The notes under the pieces are model-generated. The model was not told the DNA's origin and did no database searches. It was given only the letters and a program-made list of their open reading frames with translations. Below, in pieces: positions 43,367 to 54,427 of a stretch of 64,000 nucleotides of DNA. The stretch's first letter is position 1. Each line of letters begins with the position of its first letter. Where the stretch lies: assembly GCF_019209905.1 (NCBI RefSeq), contig NZ_JAHUTM010000001.1, positions 1,319,381-1,383,380 of the forward strand. The letters run 5' to 3'. The translations under genes were made by a program, and so were the position numbers. The stretch is from Corynebacterium sp. TAE3-ERU12. GTDB lineage: Bacteria; Actinomycetota; Actinomycetes; Mycobacteriales; Mycobacteriaceae.

Positions 43367-43843
43367 ATGACCAAGCACGAATTCATCCCCACTGCGGACC
43401 TAGTCGACGATATCGGCCCCGAGGTGCGTTCCTGCGACCTGCAAATGCGCAATATCGGTGGCCGCAAGCAATTCCACGGCACCATCACCACCATCAAATG
43501 CTTCCAGGACAACGCTCTGCTGAAGTCCATCCTCAGTGAAGACAACCCCGGCGGGGTGCTGGTCATTGATGGTGACGCCTCGGTGCACACCGCACTAGTC
43601 GGCGACATCATCGCAGCCCTGGGACGAGACCACGGCTGGGCCGGGATTATCGTCAACGGTGCGGTACGCGACTCCGCAGTCATCGCCGAGATGGACTTTG
43701 GGTGCAAGGCGCTGGGCACCAACCCACGCAAGTCCACCAAGACCGGCGCAGGTGAGCGCGATATTGTGGTCAGCTTCGGCGGCATCGACTTCGTGCCCGG
43801 CGAGCACCTGTGGTCTGACGAAGACGGCATTGTCGTGCAGTAG
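43367..43843 (+). CDS. rraA: RraA family protein (ribonuclease E regulator or aldolase-like)
   Basis: 158 residues, the only plus-strand gene in the block from 37 kb to the end. The RraA fold shows in [75 protein letters not shown] and [13 protein letters not shown]. coli RraA inhibits RNase E; many homologues are instead metal-dependent 4-hydroxy-4-methyl-2-oxoglutarate aldolases, and the two cannot be separated here. GAGAGGAC precedes ATG 43367. It is independent of neighbours and ends at a bidirectional terminator. Confidence 0.85.
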   Translation: MTKHEFIPTADLVDDIGPEVRSCDLQMRNIGGRKQFHGTITTIKCFQDNALLKSILSEDNPGGVLVIDGDASVHTALVGDIIAALGRDHGWAGIIVNGAVRDSAVIAEMDFGCKALGTNPRKSTKTGAGERDIVVSFGGIDFVPGEHLWSDEDGIVVQ

Positions 43844-43860
43844 CGAGCACCAGGCGGCGG

Positions 43861-43888
43861 GGCGACTCGTGCGGGGCGACTCGTGCGG
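43861..43888. repeat. Tandem 14-bp duplication
   Basis: GGCGACTCGTGCGG occurs twice in direct succession (43861-43874, 43875-43888), followed by a partial third copy (GGCG). It lies after the rraA stop. Confidence 0.7.
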
Positions 43889-43910
43889 GGCGCCCCGGCC
43901 TCACAGGCAT

Positions 43911-43941
43911 GAAAAAATCCCACCCGGAAAGGGTGGGATTT
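43911..43941. terminator. Bidirectional terminator, rraA/tRNA-Pro
   Basis: Arms AAATCCCACCC (43915-43925) and GGGTGGGATTT (43931-43941) around GGAAA. On the minus strand a TTTTTT run follows, making a strong terminator for the tRNA; on the plus strand it ends with TTTCTTG. Confidence 0.9.
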
Positions 43942-43945
43942 CTTG

Positions 43946-44019
43946 TCGGACTGACAGGATTTGAACCTGCGACCCCCTCACCCCCAGTGAGGTGCGCTAC
44001 CAAGCTGCGCCACAGTCCG
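43946..44019 (-). tRNA. tRNA-Pro (GGG)
   Basis: 74-nt cloverleaf on the minus strand. The acceptor stem CGGACTG pairs with CAGTCCG, and the T arm is GTCGCAGGTTCGAATCCTGTC-like. The anticodon stem CCTCA/TGAGG encloses the loop CTGGGGG with anticodon GGG. The discriminator base is A and no 3' CCA is encoded, as usual in actinobacteria. Followed on its strand by a strong terminator. Confidence 0.93.
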
Positions 44020-44081
44020 GCTGTCGCCGAAGCAACTCGTACAGGCTACAACATAGCCCTAAGCTCCGGCGAATCGCCTGG

Positions 44082-44966
44082 TCACTCCAGGTACATCCGC
44101 ACCGGCTGGTCGGTGCTAGCCGTCGTTCCCGACGGCGGATCAATGGTTGCGACGGTGCCGGTCACCGCAATCAACGAGTTGACCTCTTCACCATTGGCAT
44201 CAAAGACGGTGATGTCATTGAAGCCGAGACGACGTAGGTTCAATTCCACCTCAGCCGGGGACTTACCCGCGGCATCGGGGATGACCTGTTCACTGACCTC
44301 ACCACCGGGCAGGCCGGGGATCTCCGGCGGGTTTTCCCGCATCGATTCGATCTCATCACGCAAGGAATCGATCTCGTCGTTCAGGCTGCTCTCGGGTTCA
44401 GTGGTTTCCGGCTCGACGGAGGTCGTCGTCGGGCTGGTCGTCGCTGCCGGCGGCGGATTGTCATCATTATTGAAGACGAATAGCAACGCCGCCACCACCA
44501 CAATCAGCAGCACAATGGCACCAATGGCGATCGGCCACGCCGAGCTGTTGGAGTCCTGCGGCTGCGGGATGGTGCGGCCTTGGCCTCCCTGCACGGGGTT
44601 CGGGCGCGGGGTGCGCGACGAACCAGCATAACCGCCGCCCTGGTATCCCCTGCCGGCATATTCGGCATCGGCGTAGCCGCGTTCCTCCGGGGTCAGCGGG
44701 GCCCAATACTGCCCCGTGGCGTCACGGGGGCCTTCCGGGTCGGCACCGGGCGCCGGGGCCTGGCGGGTTTCGCTCCACGCCGTGGCCGGCGGCTCATTAT
44801 TCGCAGCGTCGGGGCGCCCAAAGAATTGGGTGGGCGCGTCATCGCCAGCATTGGATCCGGTAGCAGAATCAGCGCCCGGGCCAGCACCATTGCTGTTCTC
44901 ACGCGGAATGTACTCGGTGGGGTTGTCCTCACCGTAGGGGTCCCGGTTATCGCGATTATCAGTCAT
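44082..44966 (-). CDS. Membrane protein with disordered N terminus and C-terminal PASTA-like domain
   Basis: 294 residues. Residues 1-~145 are hydrophilic, rich in N, D, G and P, cytoplasmic. A single helix (WPIAIGAIVLLIVVVAALLFVF) follows. Beyond it are a threonine/proline-rich linker, a short coiled-coil (SLNDEIDSLRDEIESMRE) and a C-terminal domain, IPDAAGKSPAEVELNLRRLG then IDPPSGTTASTDQPVRMYL, that has the shape of a PASTA repeat. This is the layout of PknB-type extracellular sensor modules without a kinase. Function unknown. ATG 44966 begins MTDNRDNRDPYGED. Confidence 0.75.
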   Translation of the reverse strand: MTDNRDNRDPYGEDNPTEYIPRENSNGAGPGADSATGSNAGDDAPTQFFGRPDAANNEPPATAWSETRQAPAPGADPEGPRDATGQYWAPLTPEERGYADAEYAGRGYQGGGYAGSSRTPRPNPVQGGQGRTIPQPQDSNSSAWPIAIGAIVLLIVVVAALLFVFNNDDNPPPAATTSPTTTSVEPETTEPESSLNDEIDSLRDEIESMRENPPEIPGLPGGEVSEQVIPDAAGKSPAEVELNLRRLGFNDITVFDANGEEVNSLIAVTGTVATIDPPSGTTASTDQPVRMYLE

Positions 44967-45083
44967 GGCCCTGTCCTTCTTCCTCGATGTGATCGACGGA
45001 ATCGTCGGAATCTCTAGCTATAGGTTAAACGCCCAACCCTACCGAAAGGTGCCCAGCCGCAGTCGCCGCTAGCATCAGCGCAC

Positions 45084-47306
45084 CTAGCGGCGCTGGCGCT
45101 TTTCGCGCACCCGGACCGCAATCCGCACGGGCGAGCCCTCAAAACCGAAGTCCTCACGCAGCTTGCGTTCCAGGAAGCGACGGTAACCGTGCTCTAGGAA
45201 GTGGGTGGTGAATAGCACGAACACCGGCGGCCGGGTCGAAGCCTGAGTGGCGAAAAGAACCCGCGGCAGGCGGCCACCACGCATTGGCGGCGGGGTCTGC
45301 TGCAGCACTCCGCGTAGCCACGTGTTCAGCTTCGAGGTGGAGATACGCTTTTCCCAGTTGTCCAGCGCGTCAAGCATGGCCGGCTCGAGGCGTTGCAGGG
45401 CCCGGCCGGTCTTAGCGGAGATATTGACTCGCCGCGCCCACGGCACATGCGCCAACTGCAGGTCGATCTCGCGTTCAAGCAGGTCACGACGGTCTTCGTC
45501 CATCTTGTCCCACTTATTAAACGCCAGCACCAGGGCCCGCCCGGAGTCAAGAATCATGCGCAGCACGCGCTGGTCTTGTTCGGTGATTGGCTCAGAGGAG
45601 TCGATGAGGAAAATGCACACCTCGGCGGAGTCAATGGCCGCCCGGGTACGCAGCGATGCGTAGTACTCGTGGCCTTGGGCCTGCCGCACCTTCTTGCGCA
45701 GCCCGGCGGTATCGACGAACCGCCATACCGTCTCATCAAGCTGCACCAGCGTGTCAACGGGGTCAACAGTAGTGCCGGCGACGTCGGAGACCACGGCCCG
45801 GTCTTCGCCGGAGATCTTGTTCATCAGGGAGGACTTGCCGACATTGGGCTTGCCGACGAGGGCGACCCGGCGCGGCCCGGATGGCAGCGCGGCGGCACGC
45901 GGCTGCTCCGGGAAGCGTCGGAGCACCTCGTCCATAACATCGGCGTTACCGCGGCCGTGCAGGGCGGAAACCGGGTAGGGGTAGTCCAGGCCCAAGCTCC
46001 AGAATTCGGCCACATCACCCAGCTGGCCATCGGTTTCGAACTTATTGGCCACCAGAATGACTGGCTGTTCGGCGCGCTGCAGTTTACGCGCCATGACCTC
46101 ATCAGTGGAGGTCACGCCGACGGTGGTGTCCACCACCATGATGATCACATCGGCGGTGGCCATAGCGACCTCGGCCTGGCGGGCGATGGCGGCGTGCATA
46201 CCTTTAGCGTCGGGGTCCCAGCCGCCGGTGTCTTGCACCCAGAACCGCTCCCCGCCCCAGTCAGCGAGGTAGCTGATCCGGTCGCGGGTGACGCCGGGGA
46301 AGTCTTCCACAACAGCCTCGCGACGGCCGATGAAGCGGTTGACCATCGTGGACTTGCCGACATTGGGTCGGCCCACAATGGCCACTGTCGGCAGCGGTTC
46401 GTCCTCGTCGACCTCACCGGAGAGTGCGGCGAAGGCCTCTTCGAGTTCGTCCCAATCAACATCGTCGCCGAGTTCTCCGGCTTCTGCGCGGGCGATGGCG
46501 TCGGCGATGATTTCTTCGTGGTCCGCCAGTGCCCGGTCGATGGCGGCGTCGGCATCGCCATGTGCGCTGCCTGCCGACGGCGGGGGCAGCTCGCCGCCCT
46601 CGTTGGCCTTGGGGGCGGCAGTGCCGTAGGTCTGCTCGACGAGGCCGAGGATGGTGTCGATAACAGTGTCGACATCGATCTCGGAGGTATCCAGCAGGCG
46701 GGCGTCATCGGCGGGGCGCAGCGGGGAGGTCTGACGGGTGGAGTCCAGCTCATCGCGGCGATTGACCGCGGCCAGGATGGTGTCGTAGTCAGCCTCGCGG
46801 CCAGCGGCGATGTCCTGGTCGTAGCGTCGGCGGGCGCGGACCTCAGCGGTGGCGGTCATGAAGATTTTCAGCGGGCAGTCCGGCAACACCACAGTGCCGA
46901 TATCGCGGCCTTCCACCACGCAACGGCCTGCTTGTGTGGCGAGTTCGCGCTGCAGGGCGACGAGGTTTTCACGCACCTCGGCAATAGCGGCAACAGCCGA
47001 TACCGCGCTGGTGACAGCTTCGCTGCGGATCTCTGAGGACACGTCCCGGCCGTCGAGGATGACCTCAGTCGAACGGGGGTCCTCGGTGACTTCCATGGGC
47101 AGTTCCGCAGTGGCGTCAATAACGGCCTGGGTGTCGCTGGGATCGATACCCTGGCGCTGCACCCATAGGGTGGCCACGCGGTACATGGCGCCGGTGTCGA
47201 GGTAGTTCATCCCGAGGCGTTCGGCGACGGCGCGGGACACGGTGGATTTACCGGTGCCGGACGGTCCGTCGATTGCAACAAGTAGCTGCGCGGTGGCGTC
47301 AGACAT
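45084..47306 (-). CDS. Fused cytidylate kinase and ribosome-assembly GTPase Der
   Basis: 740-residue fusion. Residues 1-~235 are cytidylate kinase (Walker [10 protein letters not shown] at 14-22, [17 protein letters not shown]), making CDP/dCDP. A linker of ~75 acidic residues (235-305) leads into EngA/Der at ~308-740, with two G domains (GRPNVGKST at 312-320 and GKPNVGKSS at 485-493) and a KH-like C terminus. Der acts in 50S ribosome assembly. Start ATG 47306 is decided by AGGAGA 6 nt upstream; the in-frame ATG 47339 overlaps the rluB stop. In many relatives cmk and der are adjacent separate genes, so the fusion keeps an operon order. Confidence 0.93.
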   Translation of the reverse strand: MSDATAQLLVAIDGPSGTGKSTVSRAVAERLGMNYLDTGAMYRVATLWVQRQGIDPSDTQAVIDATAELPMEVTEDPRSTEVILDGRDVSSEIRSEAVTSAVSAVAAIAEVRENLVALQRELATQAGRCVVEGRDIGTVVLPDCPLKIFMTATAEVRARRRYDQDIAAGREADYDTILAAVNRRDELDSTRQTSPLRPADDARLLDTSEIDVDTVIDTILGLVEQTYGTAAPKANEGGELPPPSAGSAHGDADAAIDRALADHEEIIADAIARAEAGELGDDVDWDELEEAFAALSGEVDEDEPLPTVAIVGRPNVGKSTMVNRFIGRREAVVEDFPGVTRDRISYLADWGGERFWVQDTGGWDPDAKGMHAAIARQAEVAMATADVIIMVVDTTVGVTSTDEVMARKLQRAEQPVILVANKFETDGQLGDVAEFWSLGLDYPYPVSALHGRGNADVMDEVLRRFPEQPRAAALPSGPRRVALVGKPNVGKSSLMNKISGEDRAVVSDVAGTTVDPVDTLVQLDETVWRFVDTAGLRKKVRQAQGHEYYASLRTRAAIDSAEVCIFLIDSSEPITEQDQRVLRMILDSGRALVLAFNKWDKMDEDRRDLLEREIDLQLAHVPWARRVNISAKTGRALQRLEPAMLDALDNWEKRISTSKLNTWLRGVLQQTPPPMRGGRLPRVLFATQASTRPPVFVLFTTHFLEHGYRRFLERKLREDFGFEGSPVRIAVRVREKRQRR

Positions 47307-47338
47307 GGATTTCTCCTGGTCGTGGTTCTGGGTGGTCA

Positions 47339-48220
47339 TTACAGGCCCACCGCCTTGTACAAGCTGGCGATCTCGGCGCGGTTCAAAGCGCGCAAGGTGC
47401 CGGGGTTTTGTTCACCCAGTTGGACGGTGTGCAGCTTGGTGCGAACCAGGCGCTGCACGGGGTAGCCGGCTTCTTTCAGCATCCGGCGCACAATGTGCTT
47501 GCGCCCTTCGTGCAGTTCCACACGCACAATGGCGCGGCCCTGCCAGGCGTCCACGACCTGTACGAAATCAGCTTTGGCGGGGCCGTCGTCAAGCTCAATG
47601 CCGTCGGTGAGTGTCTTCACCAGCGCGCGGTCGGCCTCACCGATCACGGTGGCCAGGTAGGTTTTGGTGACGTTATAGCGCGGGTGCATCAGCCGGTTGG
47701 CGAGCTCACCATCATTGGTCAGCAGCAGCAGGCCCTCAGTATTGGCATCGAGCCGGCCGACGTGGAAAAGGCGCTGCCCGGCAGCTACTTTCTCACTGAC
47801 CAGGTCGCCGACACAGGGGCGGCCCTGATCGTCGTGCATGGTCGAATGCATACCAAGCGGCTTATTCAGCACGAAGTACTGCAATTCATTATCGGCAATG
47901 ACCCGCGAACCATCGACGCGGATCACCGCGGTGGCCGGGTCGACGCGCACACCCTGGCGGGTGATGATTTTGCCGTCGACCTCAACGCGGCCGTCTTCGA
48001 TGAGTTTTTCGGCCATGCGCCGCGATGCCACGCCAGCCTGGGCGAGCACCTTCTGCAGGCGCACCTTATTCTCTTCCGACGACGCCTCATTCTTATTGCG
48101 GACGTGCTGGTGTCGGGCTGGTCGGGCCTGGGACACGAAATGTCCGGAGGCGCCTTCGTTGGTGGCGCGGCTCTTGCCGCGGTTGTGGTCCGGTGTGCCG
48201 TCTCGGCGAGCGGGAGTCAC
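47339..48220 (-). CDS. rluB: 23S rRNA pseudouridine synthase, RluB/RsuA family
   Basis: 293 residues. A variable basic N terminus (1-~50) precedes an S4 RNA-binding domain ([32 protein letters not shown]) and the catalytic domain with [20 protein letters not shown], whose Asp is the catalytic residue. [23 protein letters not shown] closes the active site. It should isomerise a uridine in 23S rRNA helix 90. GTG 48220 has AAGGA 9 nt upstream and lies in the palindrome ACGTGTACACGT (48219-48230). Followed by the cmk-der fusion. Confidence 0.93.
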   Translation of the reverse strand: MTPARRDGTPDHNRGKSRATNEGASGHFVSQARPARHQHVRNKNEASSEENKVRLQKVLAQAGVASRRMAEKLIEDGRVEVDGKIITRQGVRVDPATAVIRVDGSRVIADNELQYFVLNKPLGMHSTMHDDQGRPCVGDLVSEKVAAGQRLFHVGRLDANTEGLLLLTNDGELANRLMHPRYNVTKTYLATVIGEADRALVKTLTDGIELDDGPAKADFVQVVDAWQGRAIVRVELHEGRKHIVRRMLKEAGYPVQRLVRTKLHTVQLGEQNPGTLRALNRAEIASLYKAVGL

Positions 48221-48361
48221 GTGTACACGTCCTTAAAAATTGAGTAACCCCGGGCCGATTCGGCGTCGGGGTCGGTAAAAAACAGTGTGCCTACACAGGC
48301 ACATTCGCTAACTAGTCTAGGTCCCAACGGCCGTTTTTGCCTAGTCCTATGGTGGCGACAA

Positions 48362-48970
48362 CTATGGCTCGTCGATGAGGTCAACGTCGGGAAGCAATGG
48401 CGCCAAGTCAGGCAGGGCCTCCAGGGAGTCAATACCCAACTGTTCCAGCAGCAGCTCGGTGGTGATGTAGAGGTGCGCGCCAGTTGCAGGCTCCTCCCCC
48501 GCCTCAGCAACCAGGCCACGGGCAAGCAAGGTGCGCATCACCCCGTCACAATTGACCCCACGCACCGCCGAAACCTGGGCGCGGGTCACTGGCTGGCGGT
48601 AGGCAACCACAGCCAAGGTTTCCAGCGCGGCCCGGGAAAGTTTCGTATGCGTCCCATCAAGCAGGAATCGCTCCACCGCGTCGGCATGCTCCGGCTGGGT
48701 ATAAAGGCGCCACCCATCACTGAGTTCGCGCAGGTCAAAACCAGAACCACGGGCAGTGAACTCGGCACGAATCTCGTGCAACACAGTGCGCACCGCCTCC
48801 GGGTCGGTCTCCAAGGCGCGGGCGATATCCATCGGAGTGACCGGGGCATCAACAACCAATAAGATCGCCTCCACCCCGGCACGCAACGCAGATACCGTCG
48901 GCAAGCCAGCCGCAGAGGTGCTTGCCGACGTGGTGGGCGTGGGCTGCGAAGAGGATTCGGGCGTGGTCAT
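48362..48970 (-). CDS. scpB: Segregation and condensation protein B
   Basis: 202 residues. Two winged-helix domains typical of ScpB: SALRAGVEAILLVVDAPVTP with DPEAVRTVLHEIRAEF, and LSRAALETLAVVAYRQPVTRAQV, then AVRGVNCDGVMRTLLARGLV, the signature segment. ScpB dimerises and binds ScpA, the kleisin of the SMC complex. ATG 48970 is used; an in-frame earlier start would overlap the scpA stop (48996) by about 38 bp. It lies just downstream of scpA as in most bacteria. Followed by a 140-bp gap before rluB. Confidence 0.93.
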   Translation of the reverse strand: MTTPESSSQPTPTTSASTSAAGLPTVSALRAGVEAILLVVDAPVTPMDIARALETDPEAVRTVLHEIRAEFTARGSGFDLRELSDGWRLYTQPEHADAVERFLLDGTHTKLSRAALETLAVVAYRQPVTRAQVSAVRGVNCDGVMRTLLARGLVAEAGEEPATGAHLYITTELLLEQLGIDSLEALPDLAPLLPDVDLIDEP

Positions 48971-48995
48971 AGCTGCGAGCCTAACCGGTGTAGGC

Positions 48996-49844
48996 CTAGG
49001 CCCAATTCGCGGCTGCGACAACGGCCGGATCAACGTCCTTGCCGGTCCACTGGACGTTGAAATCGGCTAGCGGTTCTTCCTGCTCAGCGGCGATGGCCTG
49101 GGCTCGGTAGAGCTCCAATAGAGCCAGGAAACGACCAATAACCTCCATGGACTGCTCGCAACTGGCGATAAGGCGGGTAAACGGCACCCACGTATTGACC
49201 CCGGCAAGTTTCAACGCATCCAAGATGCGGCCAGCCTGCTCGGGAACTGAGACATGTGCGATGTGGATATGCTCCACCCCGACCTGCTCCGGGGGTTTAG
49301 GGCGCAGGACCGCAGCGGCGAATTCGGCGAACTCATTACGGTCCATGCCTAACTCAACAGGGGGCAATAGGCTGGCGAAACGGTTTTCCATGCCGGTAGC
49401 GCGCGGATAACGCCGCGGGGCATCGCGCTGCCAGTCGGCGAACAGATCCGCGACCTTGCCGTAGGCGCGGTACTGCAAAAGGCGGGCGAATAACAGATCC
49501 CGGGCCTCCAGGGCGGCGACATCCTCATCGTCTTCGACATCACCGCGTGGCAAAAGCCGAGCTGTTTTCAGATCCAGCAAGGTCGCCGCGACAACAAGGA
49601 AACCGGTGATCTCATCCAGTTCGGCCTTAGCGTCCAGGCCCCGGGTGTACGCAATGAACTCATCAGTTACTGAGGCCAAAGCCACCTCGGTGACATCCAT
49701 CTTTTTCTGCCCGATGAGATGGAGCAGCAGGTCGAATGGGCCAGTGAAATTCGCCAGGGCGACCTGAAAGCCAGTGATTTCCTCCTGCACCCCCTGGCCG
49801 GCAGGCGGGCCAGAATTACCGGGCGCGGATAAAGCGCGCGCCAC
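48996..49844 (-). CDS. scpA: Segregation and condensation protein A (kleisin)
   Basis: 282 residues. The N-terminal kleisin segment FQVALANFTGPFDLLLHLIGQ and DVTEVALASVTDEFIAYTRG, and FLVVAATLLDLKTARLLP, identify ScpA; the C terminus forms the winged helix that binds the SMC cap. GTG 49844 is chosen because a GGGGG lies 8 nt upstream; much longer in-frame extensions would run into parA. The start follows the parA stop by 5 bp. parA-scpA-scpB is one transcription unit. Confidence 0.93.
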   Translation of the reverse strand: MARALSAPGNSGPPAGQGVQEEITGFQVALANFTGPFDLLLHLIGQKKMDVTEVALASVTDEFIAYTRGLDAKAELDEITGFLVVAATLLDLKTARLLPRGDVEDDEDVAALEARDLLFARLLQYRAYGKVADLFADWQRDAPRRYPRATGMENRFASLLPPVELGMDRNEFAEFAAAVLRPKPPEQVGVEHIHIAHVSVPEQAGRILDALKLAGVNTWVPFTRLIASCEQSMEVIGRFLALLELYRAQAIAAEQEEPLADFNVQWTGKDVDPAVVAAANWA

Positions 49845-49848
49845 GGGT

Positions 49849-50721
49849 TTAGCCCCCGGTGCGCTCAATGACCTCGCGCGCGAGGTTGCGGTACTGGTTA
49901 GCCGCCTCAGTGCTCGGAGCCCACGTGGTGATCGGCTCTCCGGCGACAGAAGTTTCCGGGAAGCGCACCGTGCGGGTGATGACCGTATCGAAAACCTTGT
50001 CATCAAAGACTTCCACCAGGCGGGTCATCACCTCACGGGCGTGCAGGGTGCGCCGGTCGAACATGGTGACCAAAATGCCGAGTACCTCAAGATTGAAGTT
50101 CAGGCGGTCGCGCACCTTCTCCACGGTATCGGTGAGCAACGCCAGGCCACGCAGCGAGAAGTATTCGCACTCCATCGGGATCATCACACCACGGGCGATG
50201 GTGAGCGCATTGACAGTGAGCAGGCCCAGCGAAGGCTGGCAGTCGATGATGATGTAGTCGTAGTCATTCATCACCGGGCGCAGGGCGCGACCTAATGCCT
50301 GTTCCCGCCCGACCTCATTGACCAACTGGATTTCGGCAGCAGAGAGGTCAATATTGGCCGGAACCAGATCCAGGCCAGCAACATTGCTGGTGTGGATGGC
50401 GTCGCGCACATCCAGCGACGGGTCCATGATGAGCGAGTAGATGGTCAGGTCGAGTTCCTCGTGGGGCACCCCCAGGCCTGCCGAGAGCGCACCCTGCGGG
50501 TCAAGGTCTACCAGCAGCACCTTGCGGCCAAATTCTGCAAGCGCCGCGCCGAGGTTGATCGTCGAGGTGGTTTTCCCGACGCCACCCTTTTGGTTACACA
50601 TGGCCAGCACGGTGGCTGGGCCGTGCCGGTCGACGGGGCGTGGTTCTGGGAGCTCGCGCGCCGGGCGGCCAGTGAGCCCGACTTCGCTAGCTGAAGCGTC
50701 AAACAGCCCTTCTCCGCTCAC
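49849..50721 (-). CDS. Orphan ParA-family ATPase (PldP-like)
   Basis: 290 residues. The deviant Walker A CNQKGGVGKTTSTIN, Walker A' LLVDLDPQGALSAG, and the switch segment IIIDCQPSLGLLTVNAL are all present. There is no parB in the window, and the position just upstream of scpA is that of the orphan ParA-like division protein PldP of C. glutamicum, which affects septum placement. GTG 50721 is preferred over TTG 50727 because AAAGGGG lies 6 nt upstream. It is linked to chromosome organisation through scpA. Confidence 0.87.
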   Translation of the reverse strand: MSGEGLFDASASEVGLTGRPARELPEPRPVDRHGPATVLAMCNQKGGVGKTTSTINLGAALAEFGRKVLLVDLDPQGALSAGLGVPHEELDLTIYSLIMDPSLDVRDAIHTSNVAGLDLVPANIDLSAAEIQLVNEVGREQALGRALRPVMNDYDYIIIDCQPSLGLLTVNALTIARGVMIPMECEYFSLRGLALLTDTVEKVRDRLNFNLEVLGILVTMFDRRTLHAREVMTRLVEVFDDKVFDTVITRTVRFPETSVAGEPITTWAPSTEAANQYRNLAREVIERTGG

Positions 50722-50867
50722 CGTCAACCCCTTTCACTTGACTACTCGCTAGGGGTGTCGTCTCCCGACACCTCATGTGCATATATTCCCACTGTACCTA
50801 CGCACACCCGCGCACCAGTTTCGGCGCGCCCGCAGCCGACTAAACACCTTCACCCAGCTGGCGCTAG

Positions 50868-51824
50868 CTAGCCACTACTGGCCCGAGGATGCGCCTGCAA
50901 CCAGGCTTTACGCAGGCTATCAGCGGTGACCTTGGTATAAATCTGCGTTGTGGTCACCGAGGCGTGGCCCAACAATTCCTGAACCACCCTAATATCCGCA
51001 CCGCCTTCGAGAAGATGCGTTGCGAAACTATGCCGCAGCGCGTGCGGAGAAGTCCTGCCGTCAAGGCCACAGCGCGTACCCAACTCCGCCAAGGTATTGC
51101 CAGCCGACTGCCGGGACAGCCGCCCGCCCCGATTATTCAATAAAAGCGCCGGCGGCGACCCGGCCCGAACCAGGTTCGGCCGGCCCCGCACCAACCACGC
51201 TTCCACGGCCCGCAGTGCTGGCGTGCCGACAGGCACAAGGCGTTCTTTACCGCCCTTGCCGCGCAGCAGCACCAACCCGTCCACGCGATCCAGATCGTCA
51301 ATATCTAAAGCAGTGACCTCAGAAACACGCGCGCCGGTGGAGTACAACAACTCAACCAACGCGGCATCACGGATATCCGAAATAGCCGCCGACTCCCCCG
51401 TCGGCACCGCATCGATGAGCTTTTCGACCTCGGCAATAGTGAGCGCCTTCGGTAAGCGTTGCGGGGCTTTCGGCGGCTGCACCCGAGCGGCGACATCATC
51501 GGCAATATCGCCTTCCCCGACAGCGAAACGGTGCATCCCCCGAACCGTGGACAACACCCGCGCTACCGAAGTAGCCGCCAAAGGGGCTTGTCCGGCCTCA
51601 GCATCACCGCGGCGCAGCTGCTCCAGAAACGCAGAAATATCAACCGCGGTCACCTCCCCCAAACTGGACCGCCCCACACTGTTGAGGTAGTTCAGGTAGC
51701 GCCGCACATCACGTCGGTAGGCGGCAAGAGTATTGCCGCTAGCGCCACGCTCGACGGCCATATGGCCGAGGAAGGCCGCGCCCTCGTCGGCAAGCTGCGG
51801 TGAAAGATCATCCTCCGCAGACAT
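50868..51824 (-). CDS. xerD: Site-specific tyrosine recombinase XerD
   Basis: 318 residues with an N-terminal SAM-like domain ([13 protein letters not shown]) and the catalytic set R166 (STGARVSEV), K190 (RGKGGKER), H261 and R264 ([13 protein letters not shown]), H287 (LLGHASV) and nucleophile Y296 (TTQIYTKV). Acting with XerC at dif, it resolves chromosome dimers. Only one Xer is in the window and XerC is distinguished mainly by similarity, so D rather than C rests on the locus and the [18 protein letters not shown] form. GGAG lies 6 nt before ATG 51824 and overlaps the Nudix stop. Confidence 0.9.
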   Translation of the reverse strand: MSAEDDLSPQLADEGAAFLGHMAVERGASGNTLAAYRRDVRRYLNYLNSVGRSSLGEVTAVDISAFLEQLRRGDAEAGQAPLAATSVARVLSTVRGMHRFAVGEGDIADDVAARVQPPKAPQRLPKALTIAEVEKLIDAVPTGESAAISDIRDAALVELLYSTGARVSEVTALDIDDLDRVDGLVLLRGKGGKERLVPVGTPALRAVEAWLVRGRPNLVRAGSPPALLLNNRGGRLSRQSAGNTLAELGTRCGLDGRTSPHALRHSFATHLLEGGADIRVVQELLGHASVTTTQIYTKVTADSLRKAWLQAHPRASSG

Positions 51825-51827
51825 TGC

Positions 51828-52547
51828 CTACTCCATAACAGCGCCGGCGCCACCGTCGGCCGCATCAGGGTTGGGCACGCGCTTGAGGTCACCGCCACCT
51901 AGCTGCTGCTTGCGACGATCCGCTAAAGCACGCGGGCGAATAGTGAAATCCGGATCAGCTGCGCGACGCGGCCGACCATGCTGCAGCACCTGCACCGCAG
52001 CCAGAATGCCTGCTACCGCAATGCCATTGCGGATCTCGCCGGACAACACCATGTCAATGGCCTGGTCCAGCTCAAACCAGTCCAGTACGAGATCGGCTTC
52101 TTCATCATCGGGTGCTTCCGGGCGCTGAACCTCGTGCACATCCTCGGCCAGCAAAATCCGCACCGCCTCCTGGGCGAACCCCGGGGAAGTCCAGATATCC
52201 ACCAACGTGGACCACTGCGCAGAAGCCAAACCAGCCTCCTCCGCCAATTCCCGACGGGCCGCGGCTAAGGGCTGCTCATCAGCGACGTCGAGCAACCCGG
52301 CCGGCAATTCCCACAGCCGTTCCCCTGCGGCCTGGCGCCACTGGCGCACCATCGCCACCCGGTTCTGGGCATCGACCGCGACCACTGCGACGGCACCGAA
52401 ATGCTCCACAATTTCGCGGTTAGCTATCCGGCCACCCGGCATACGCACCCGGTCACGACGAAACGCCAGAATTGGTGACTCCACCAAGATGGTCGAATCC
52501 ACCACATCGAAAACGTGCTGTCCAGGGGTGTGAGAAGTCTCAGCCAT
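51828..52547 (-). CDS. Nudix hydrolase, ADP-ribose pyrophosphatase type
   Basis: 239 residues. The Nudix box reads GLLDVADEQPLAAARRELAEEAGL, with the RE-x2-E-E core intact. The preceding NRVAMVRQWRQAAGERLWELPAG is typical for ADP-ribose pyrophosphatases. A C-terminal extension of ~55 residues (AVQVLQHGRPRRAADPDF onward) is basic. Substrate probably ADP-ribose or another nucleoside diphosphate sugar. It is 5 bp after pyrG and next to xerD. Confidence 0.88.
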   Translation of the reverse strand: MAETSHTPGQHVFDVVDSTILVESPILAFRRDRVRMPGGRIANREIVEHFGAVAVVAVDAQNRVAMVRQWRQAAGERLWELPAGLLDVADEQPLAAARRELAEEAGLASAQWSTLVDIWTSPGFAQEAVRILLAEDVHEVQRPEAPDDEEADLVLDWFELDQAIDMVLSGEIRNGIAVAGILAAVQVLQHGRPRRAADPDFTIRPRALADRRKQQLGGGDLKRVPNPDAADGGAGAVME

Positions 52548-52552
52548 AGTTA

Positions 52553-54298
<1,746 letters not shown>

Positions 54299-54427
54299 CT
54301 ATCGGTCGGCGCGCACCCCAGCCAACACCAAAACGGTGCGCACCGGGGTGACCTGCACCCGCCTACGCAGGTTTTACCGCCGCGAAACGTGACAGTTACA
54401 CAAACGCACGGCAATCAGGTGCGGCGG

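Noticed and set aside
45393..47036. 547-codon plus-strand ORF antisense to cmk-der
   Set aside because: Its length is impressive, but it is exactly opposite strongly conserved GTPase motifs and has Gly/Val/His-rich, domain-free sequence.
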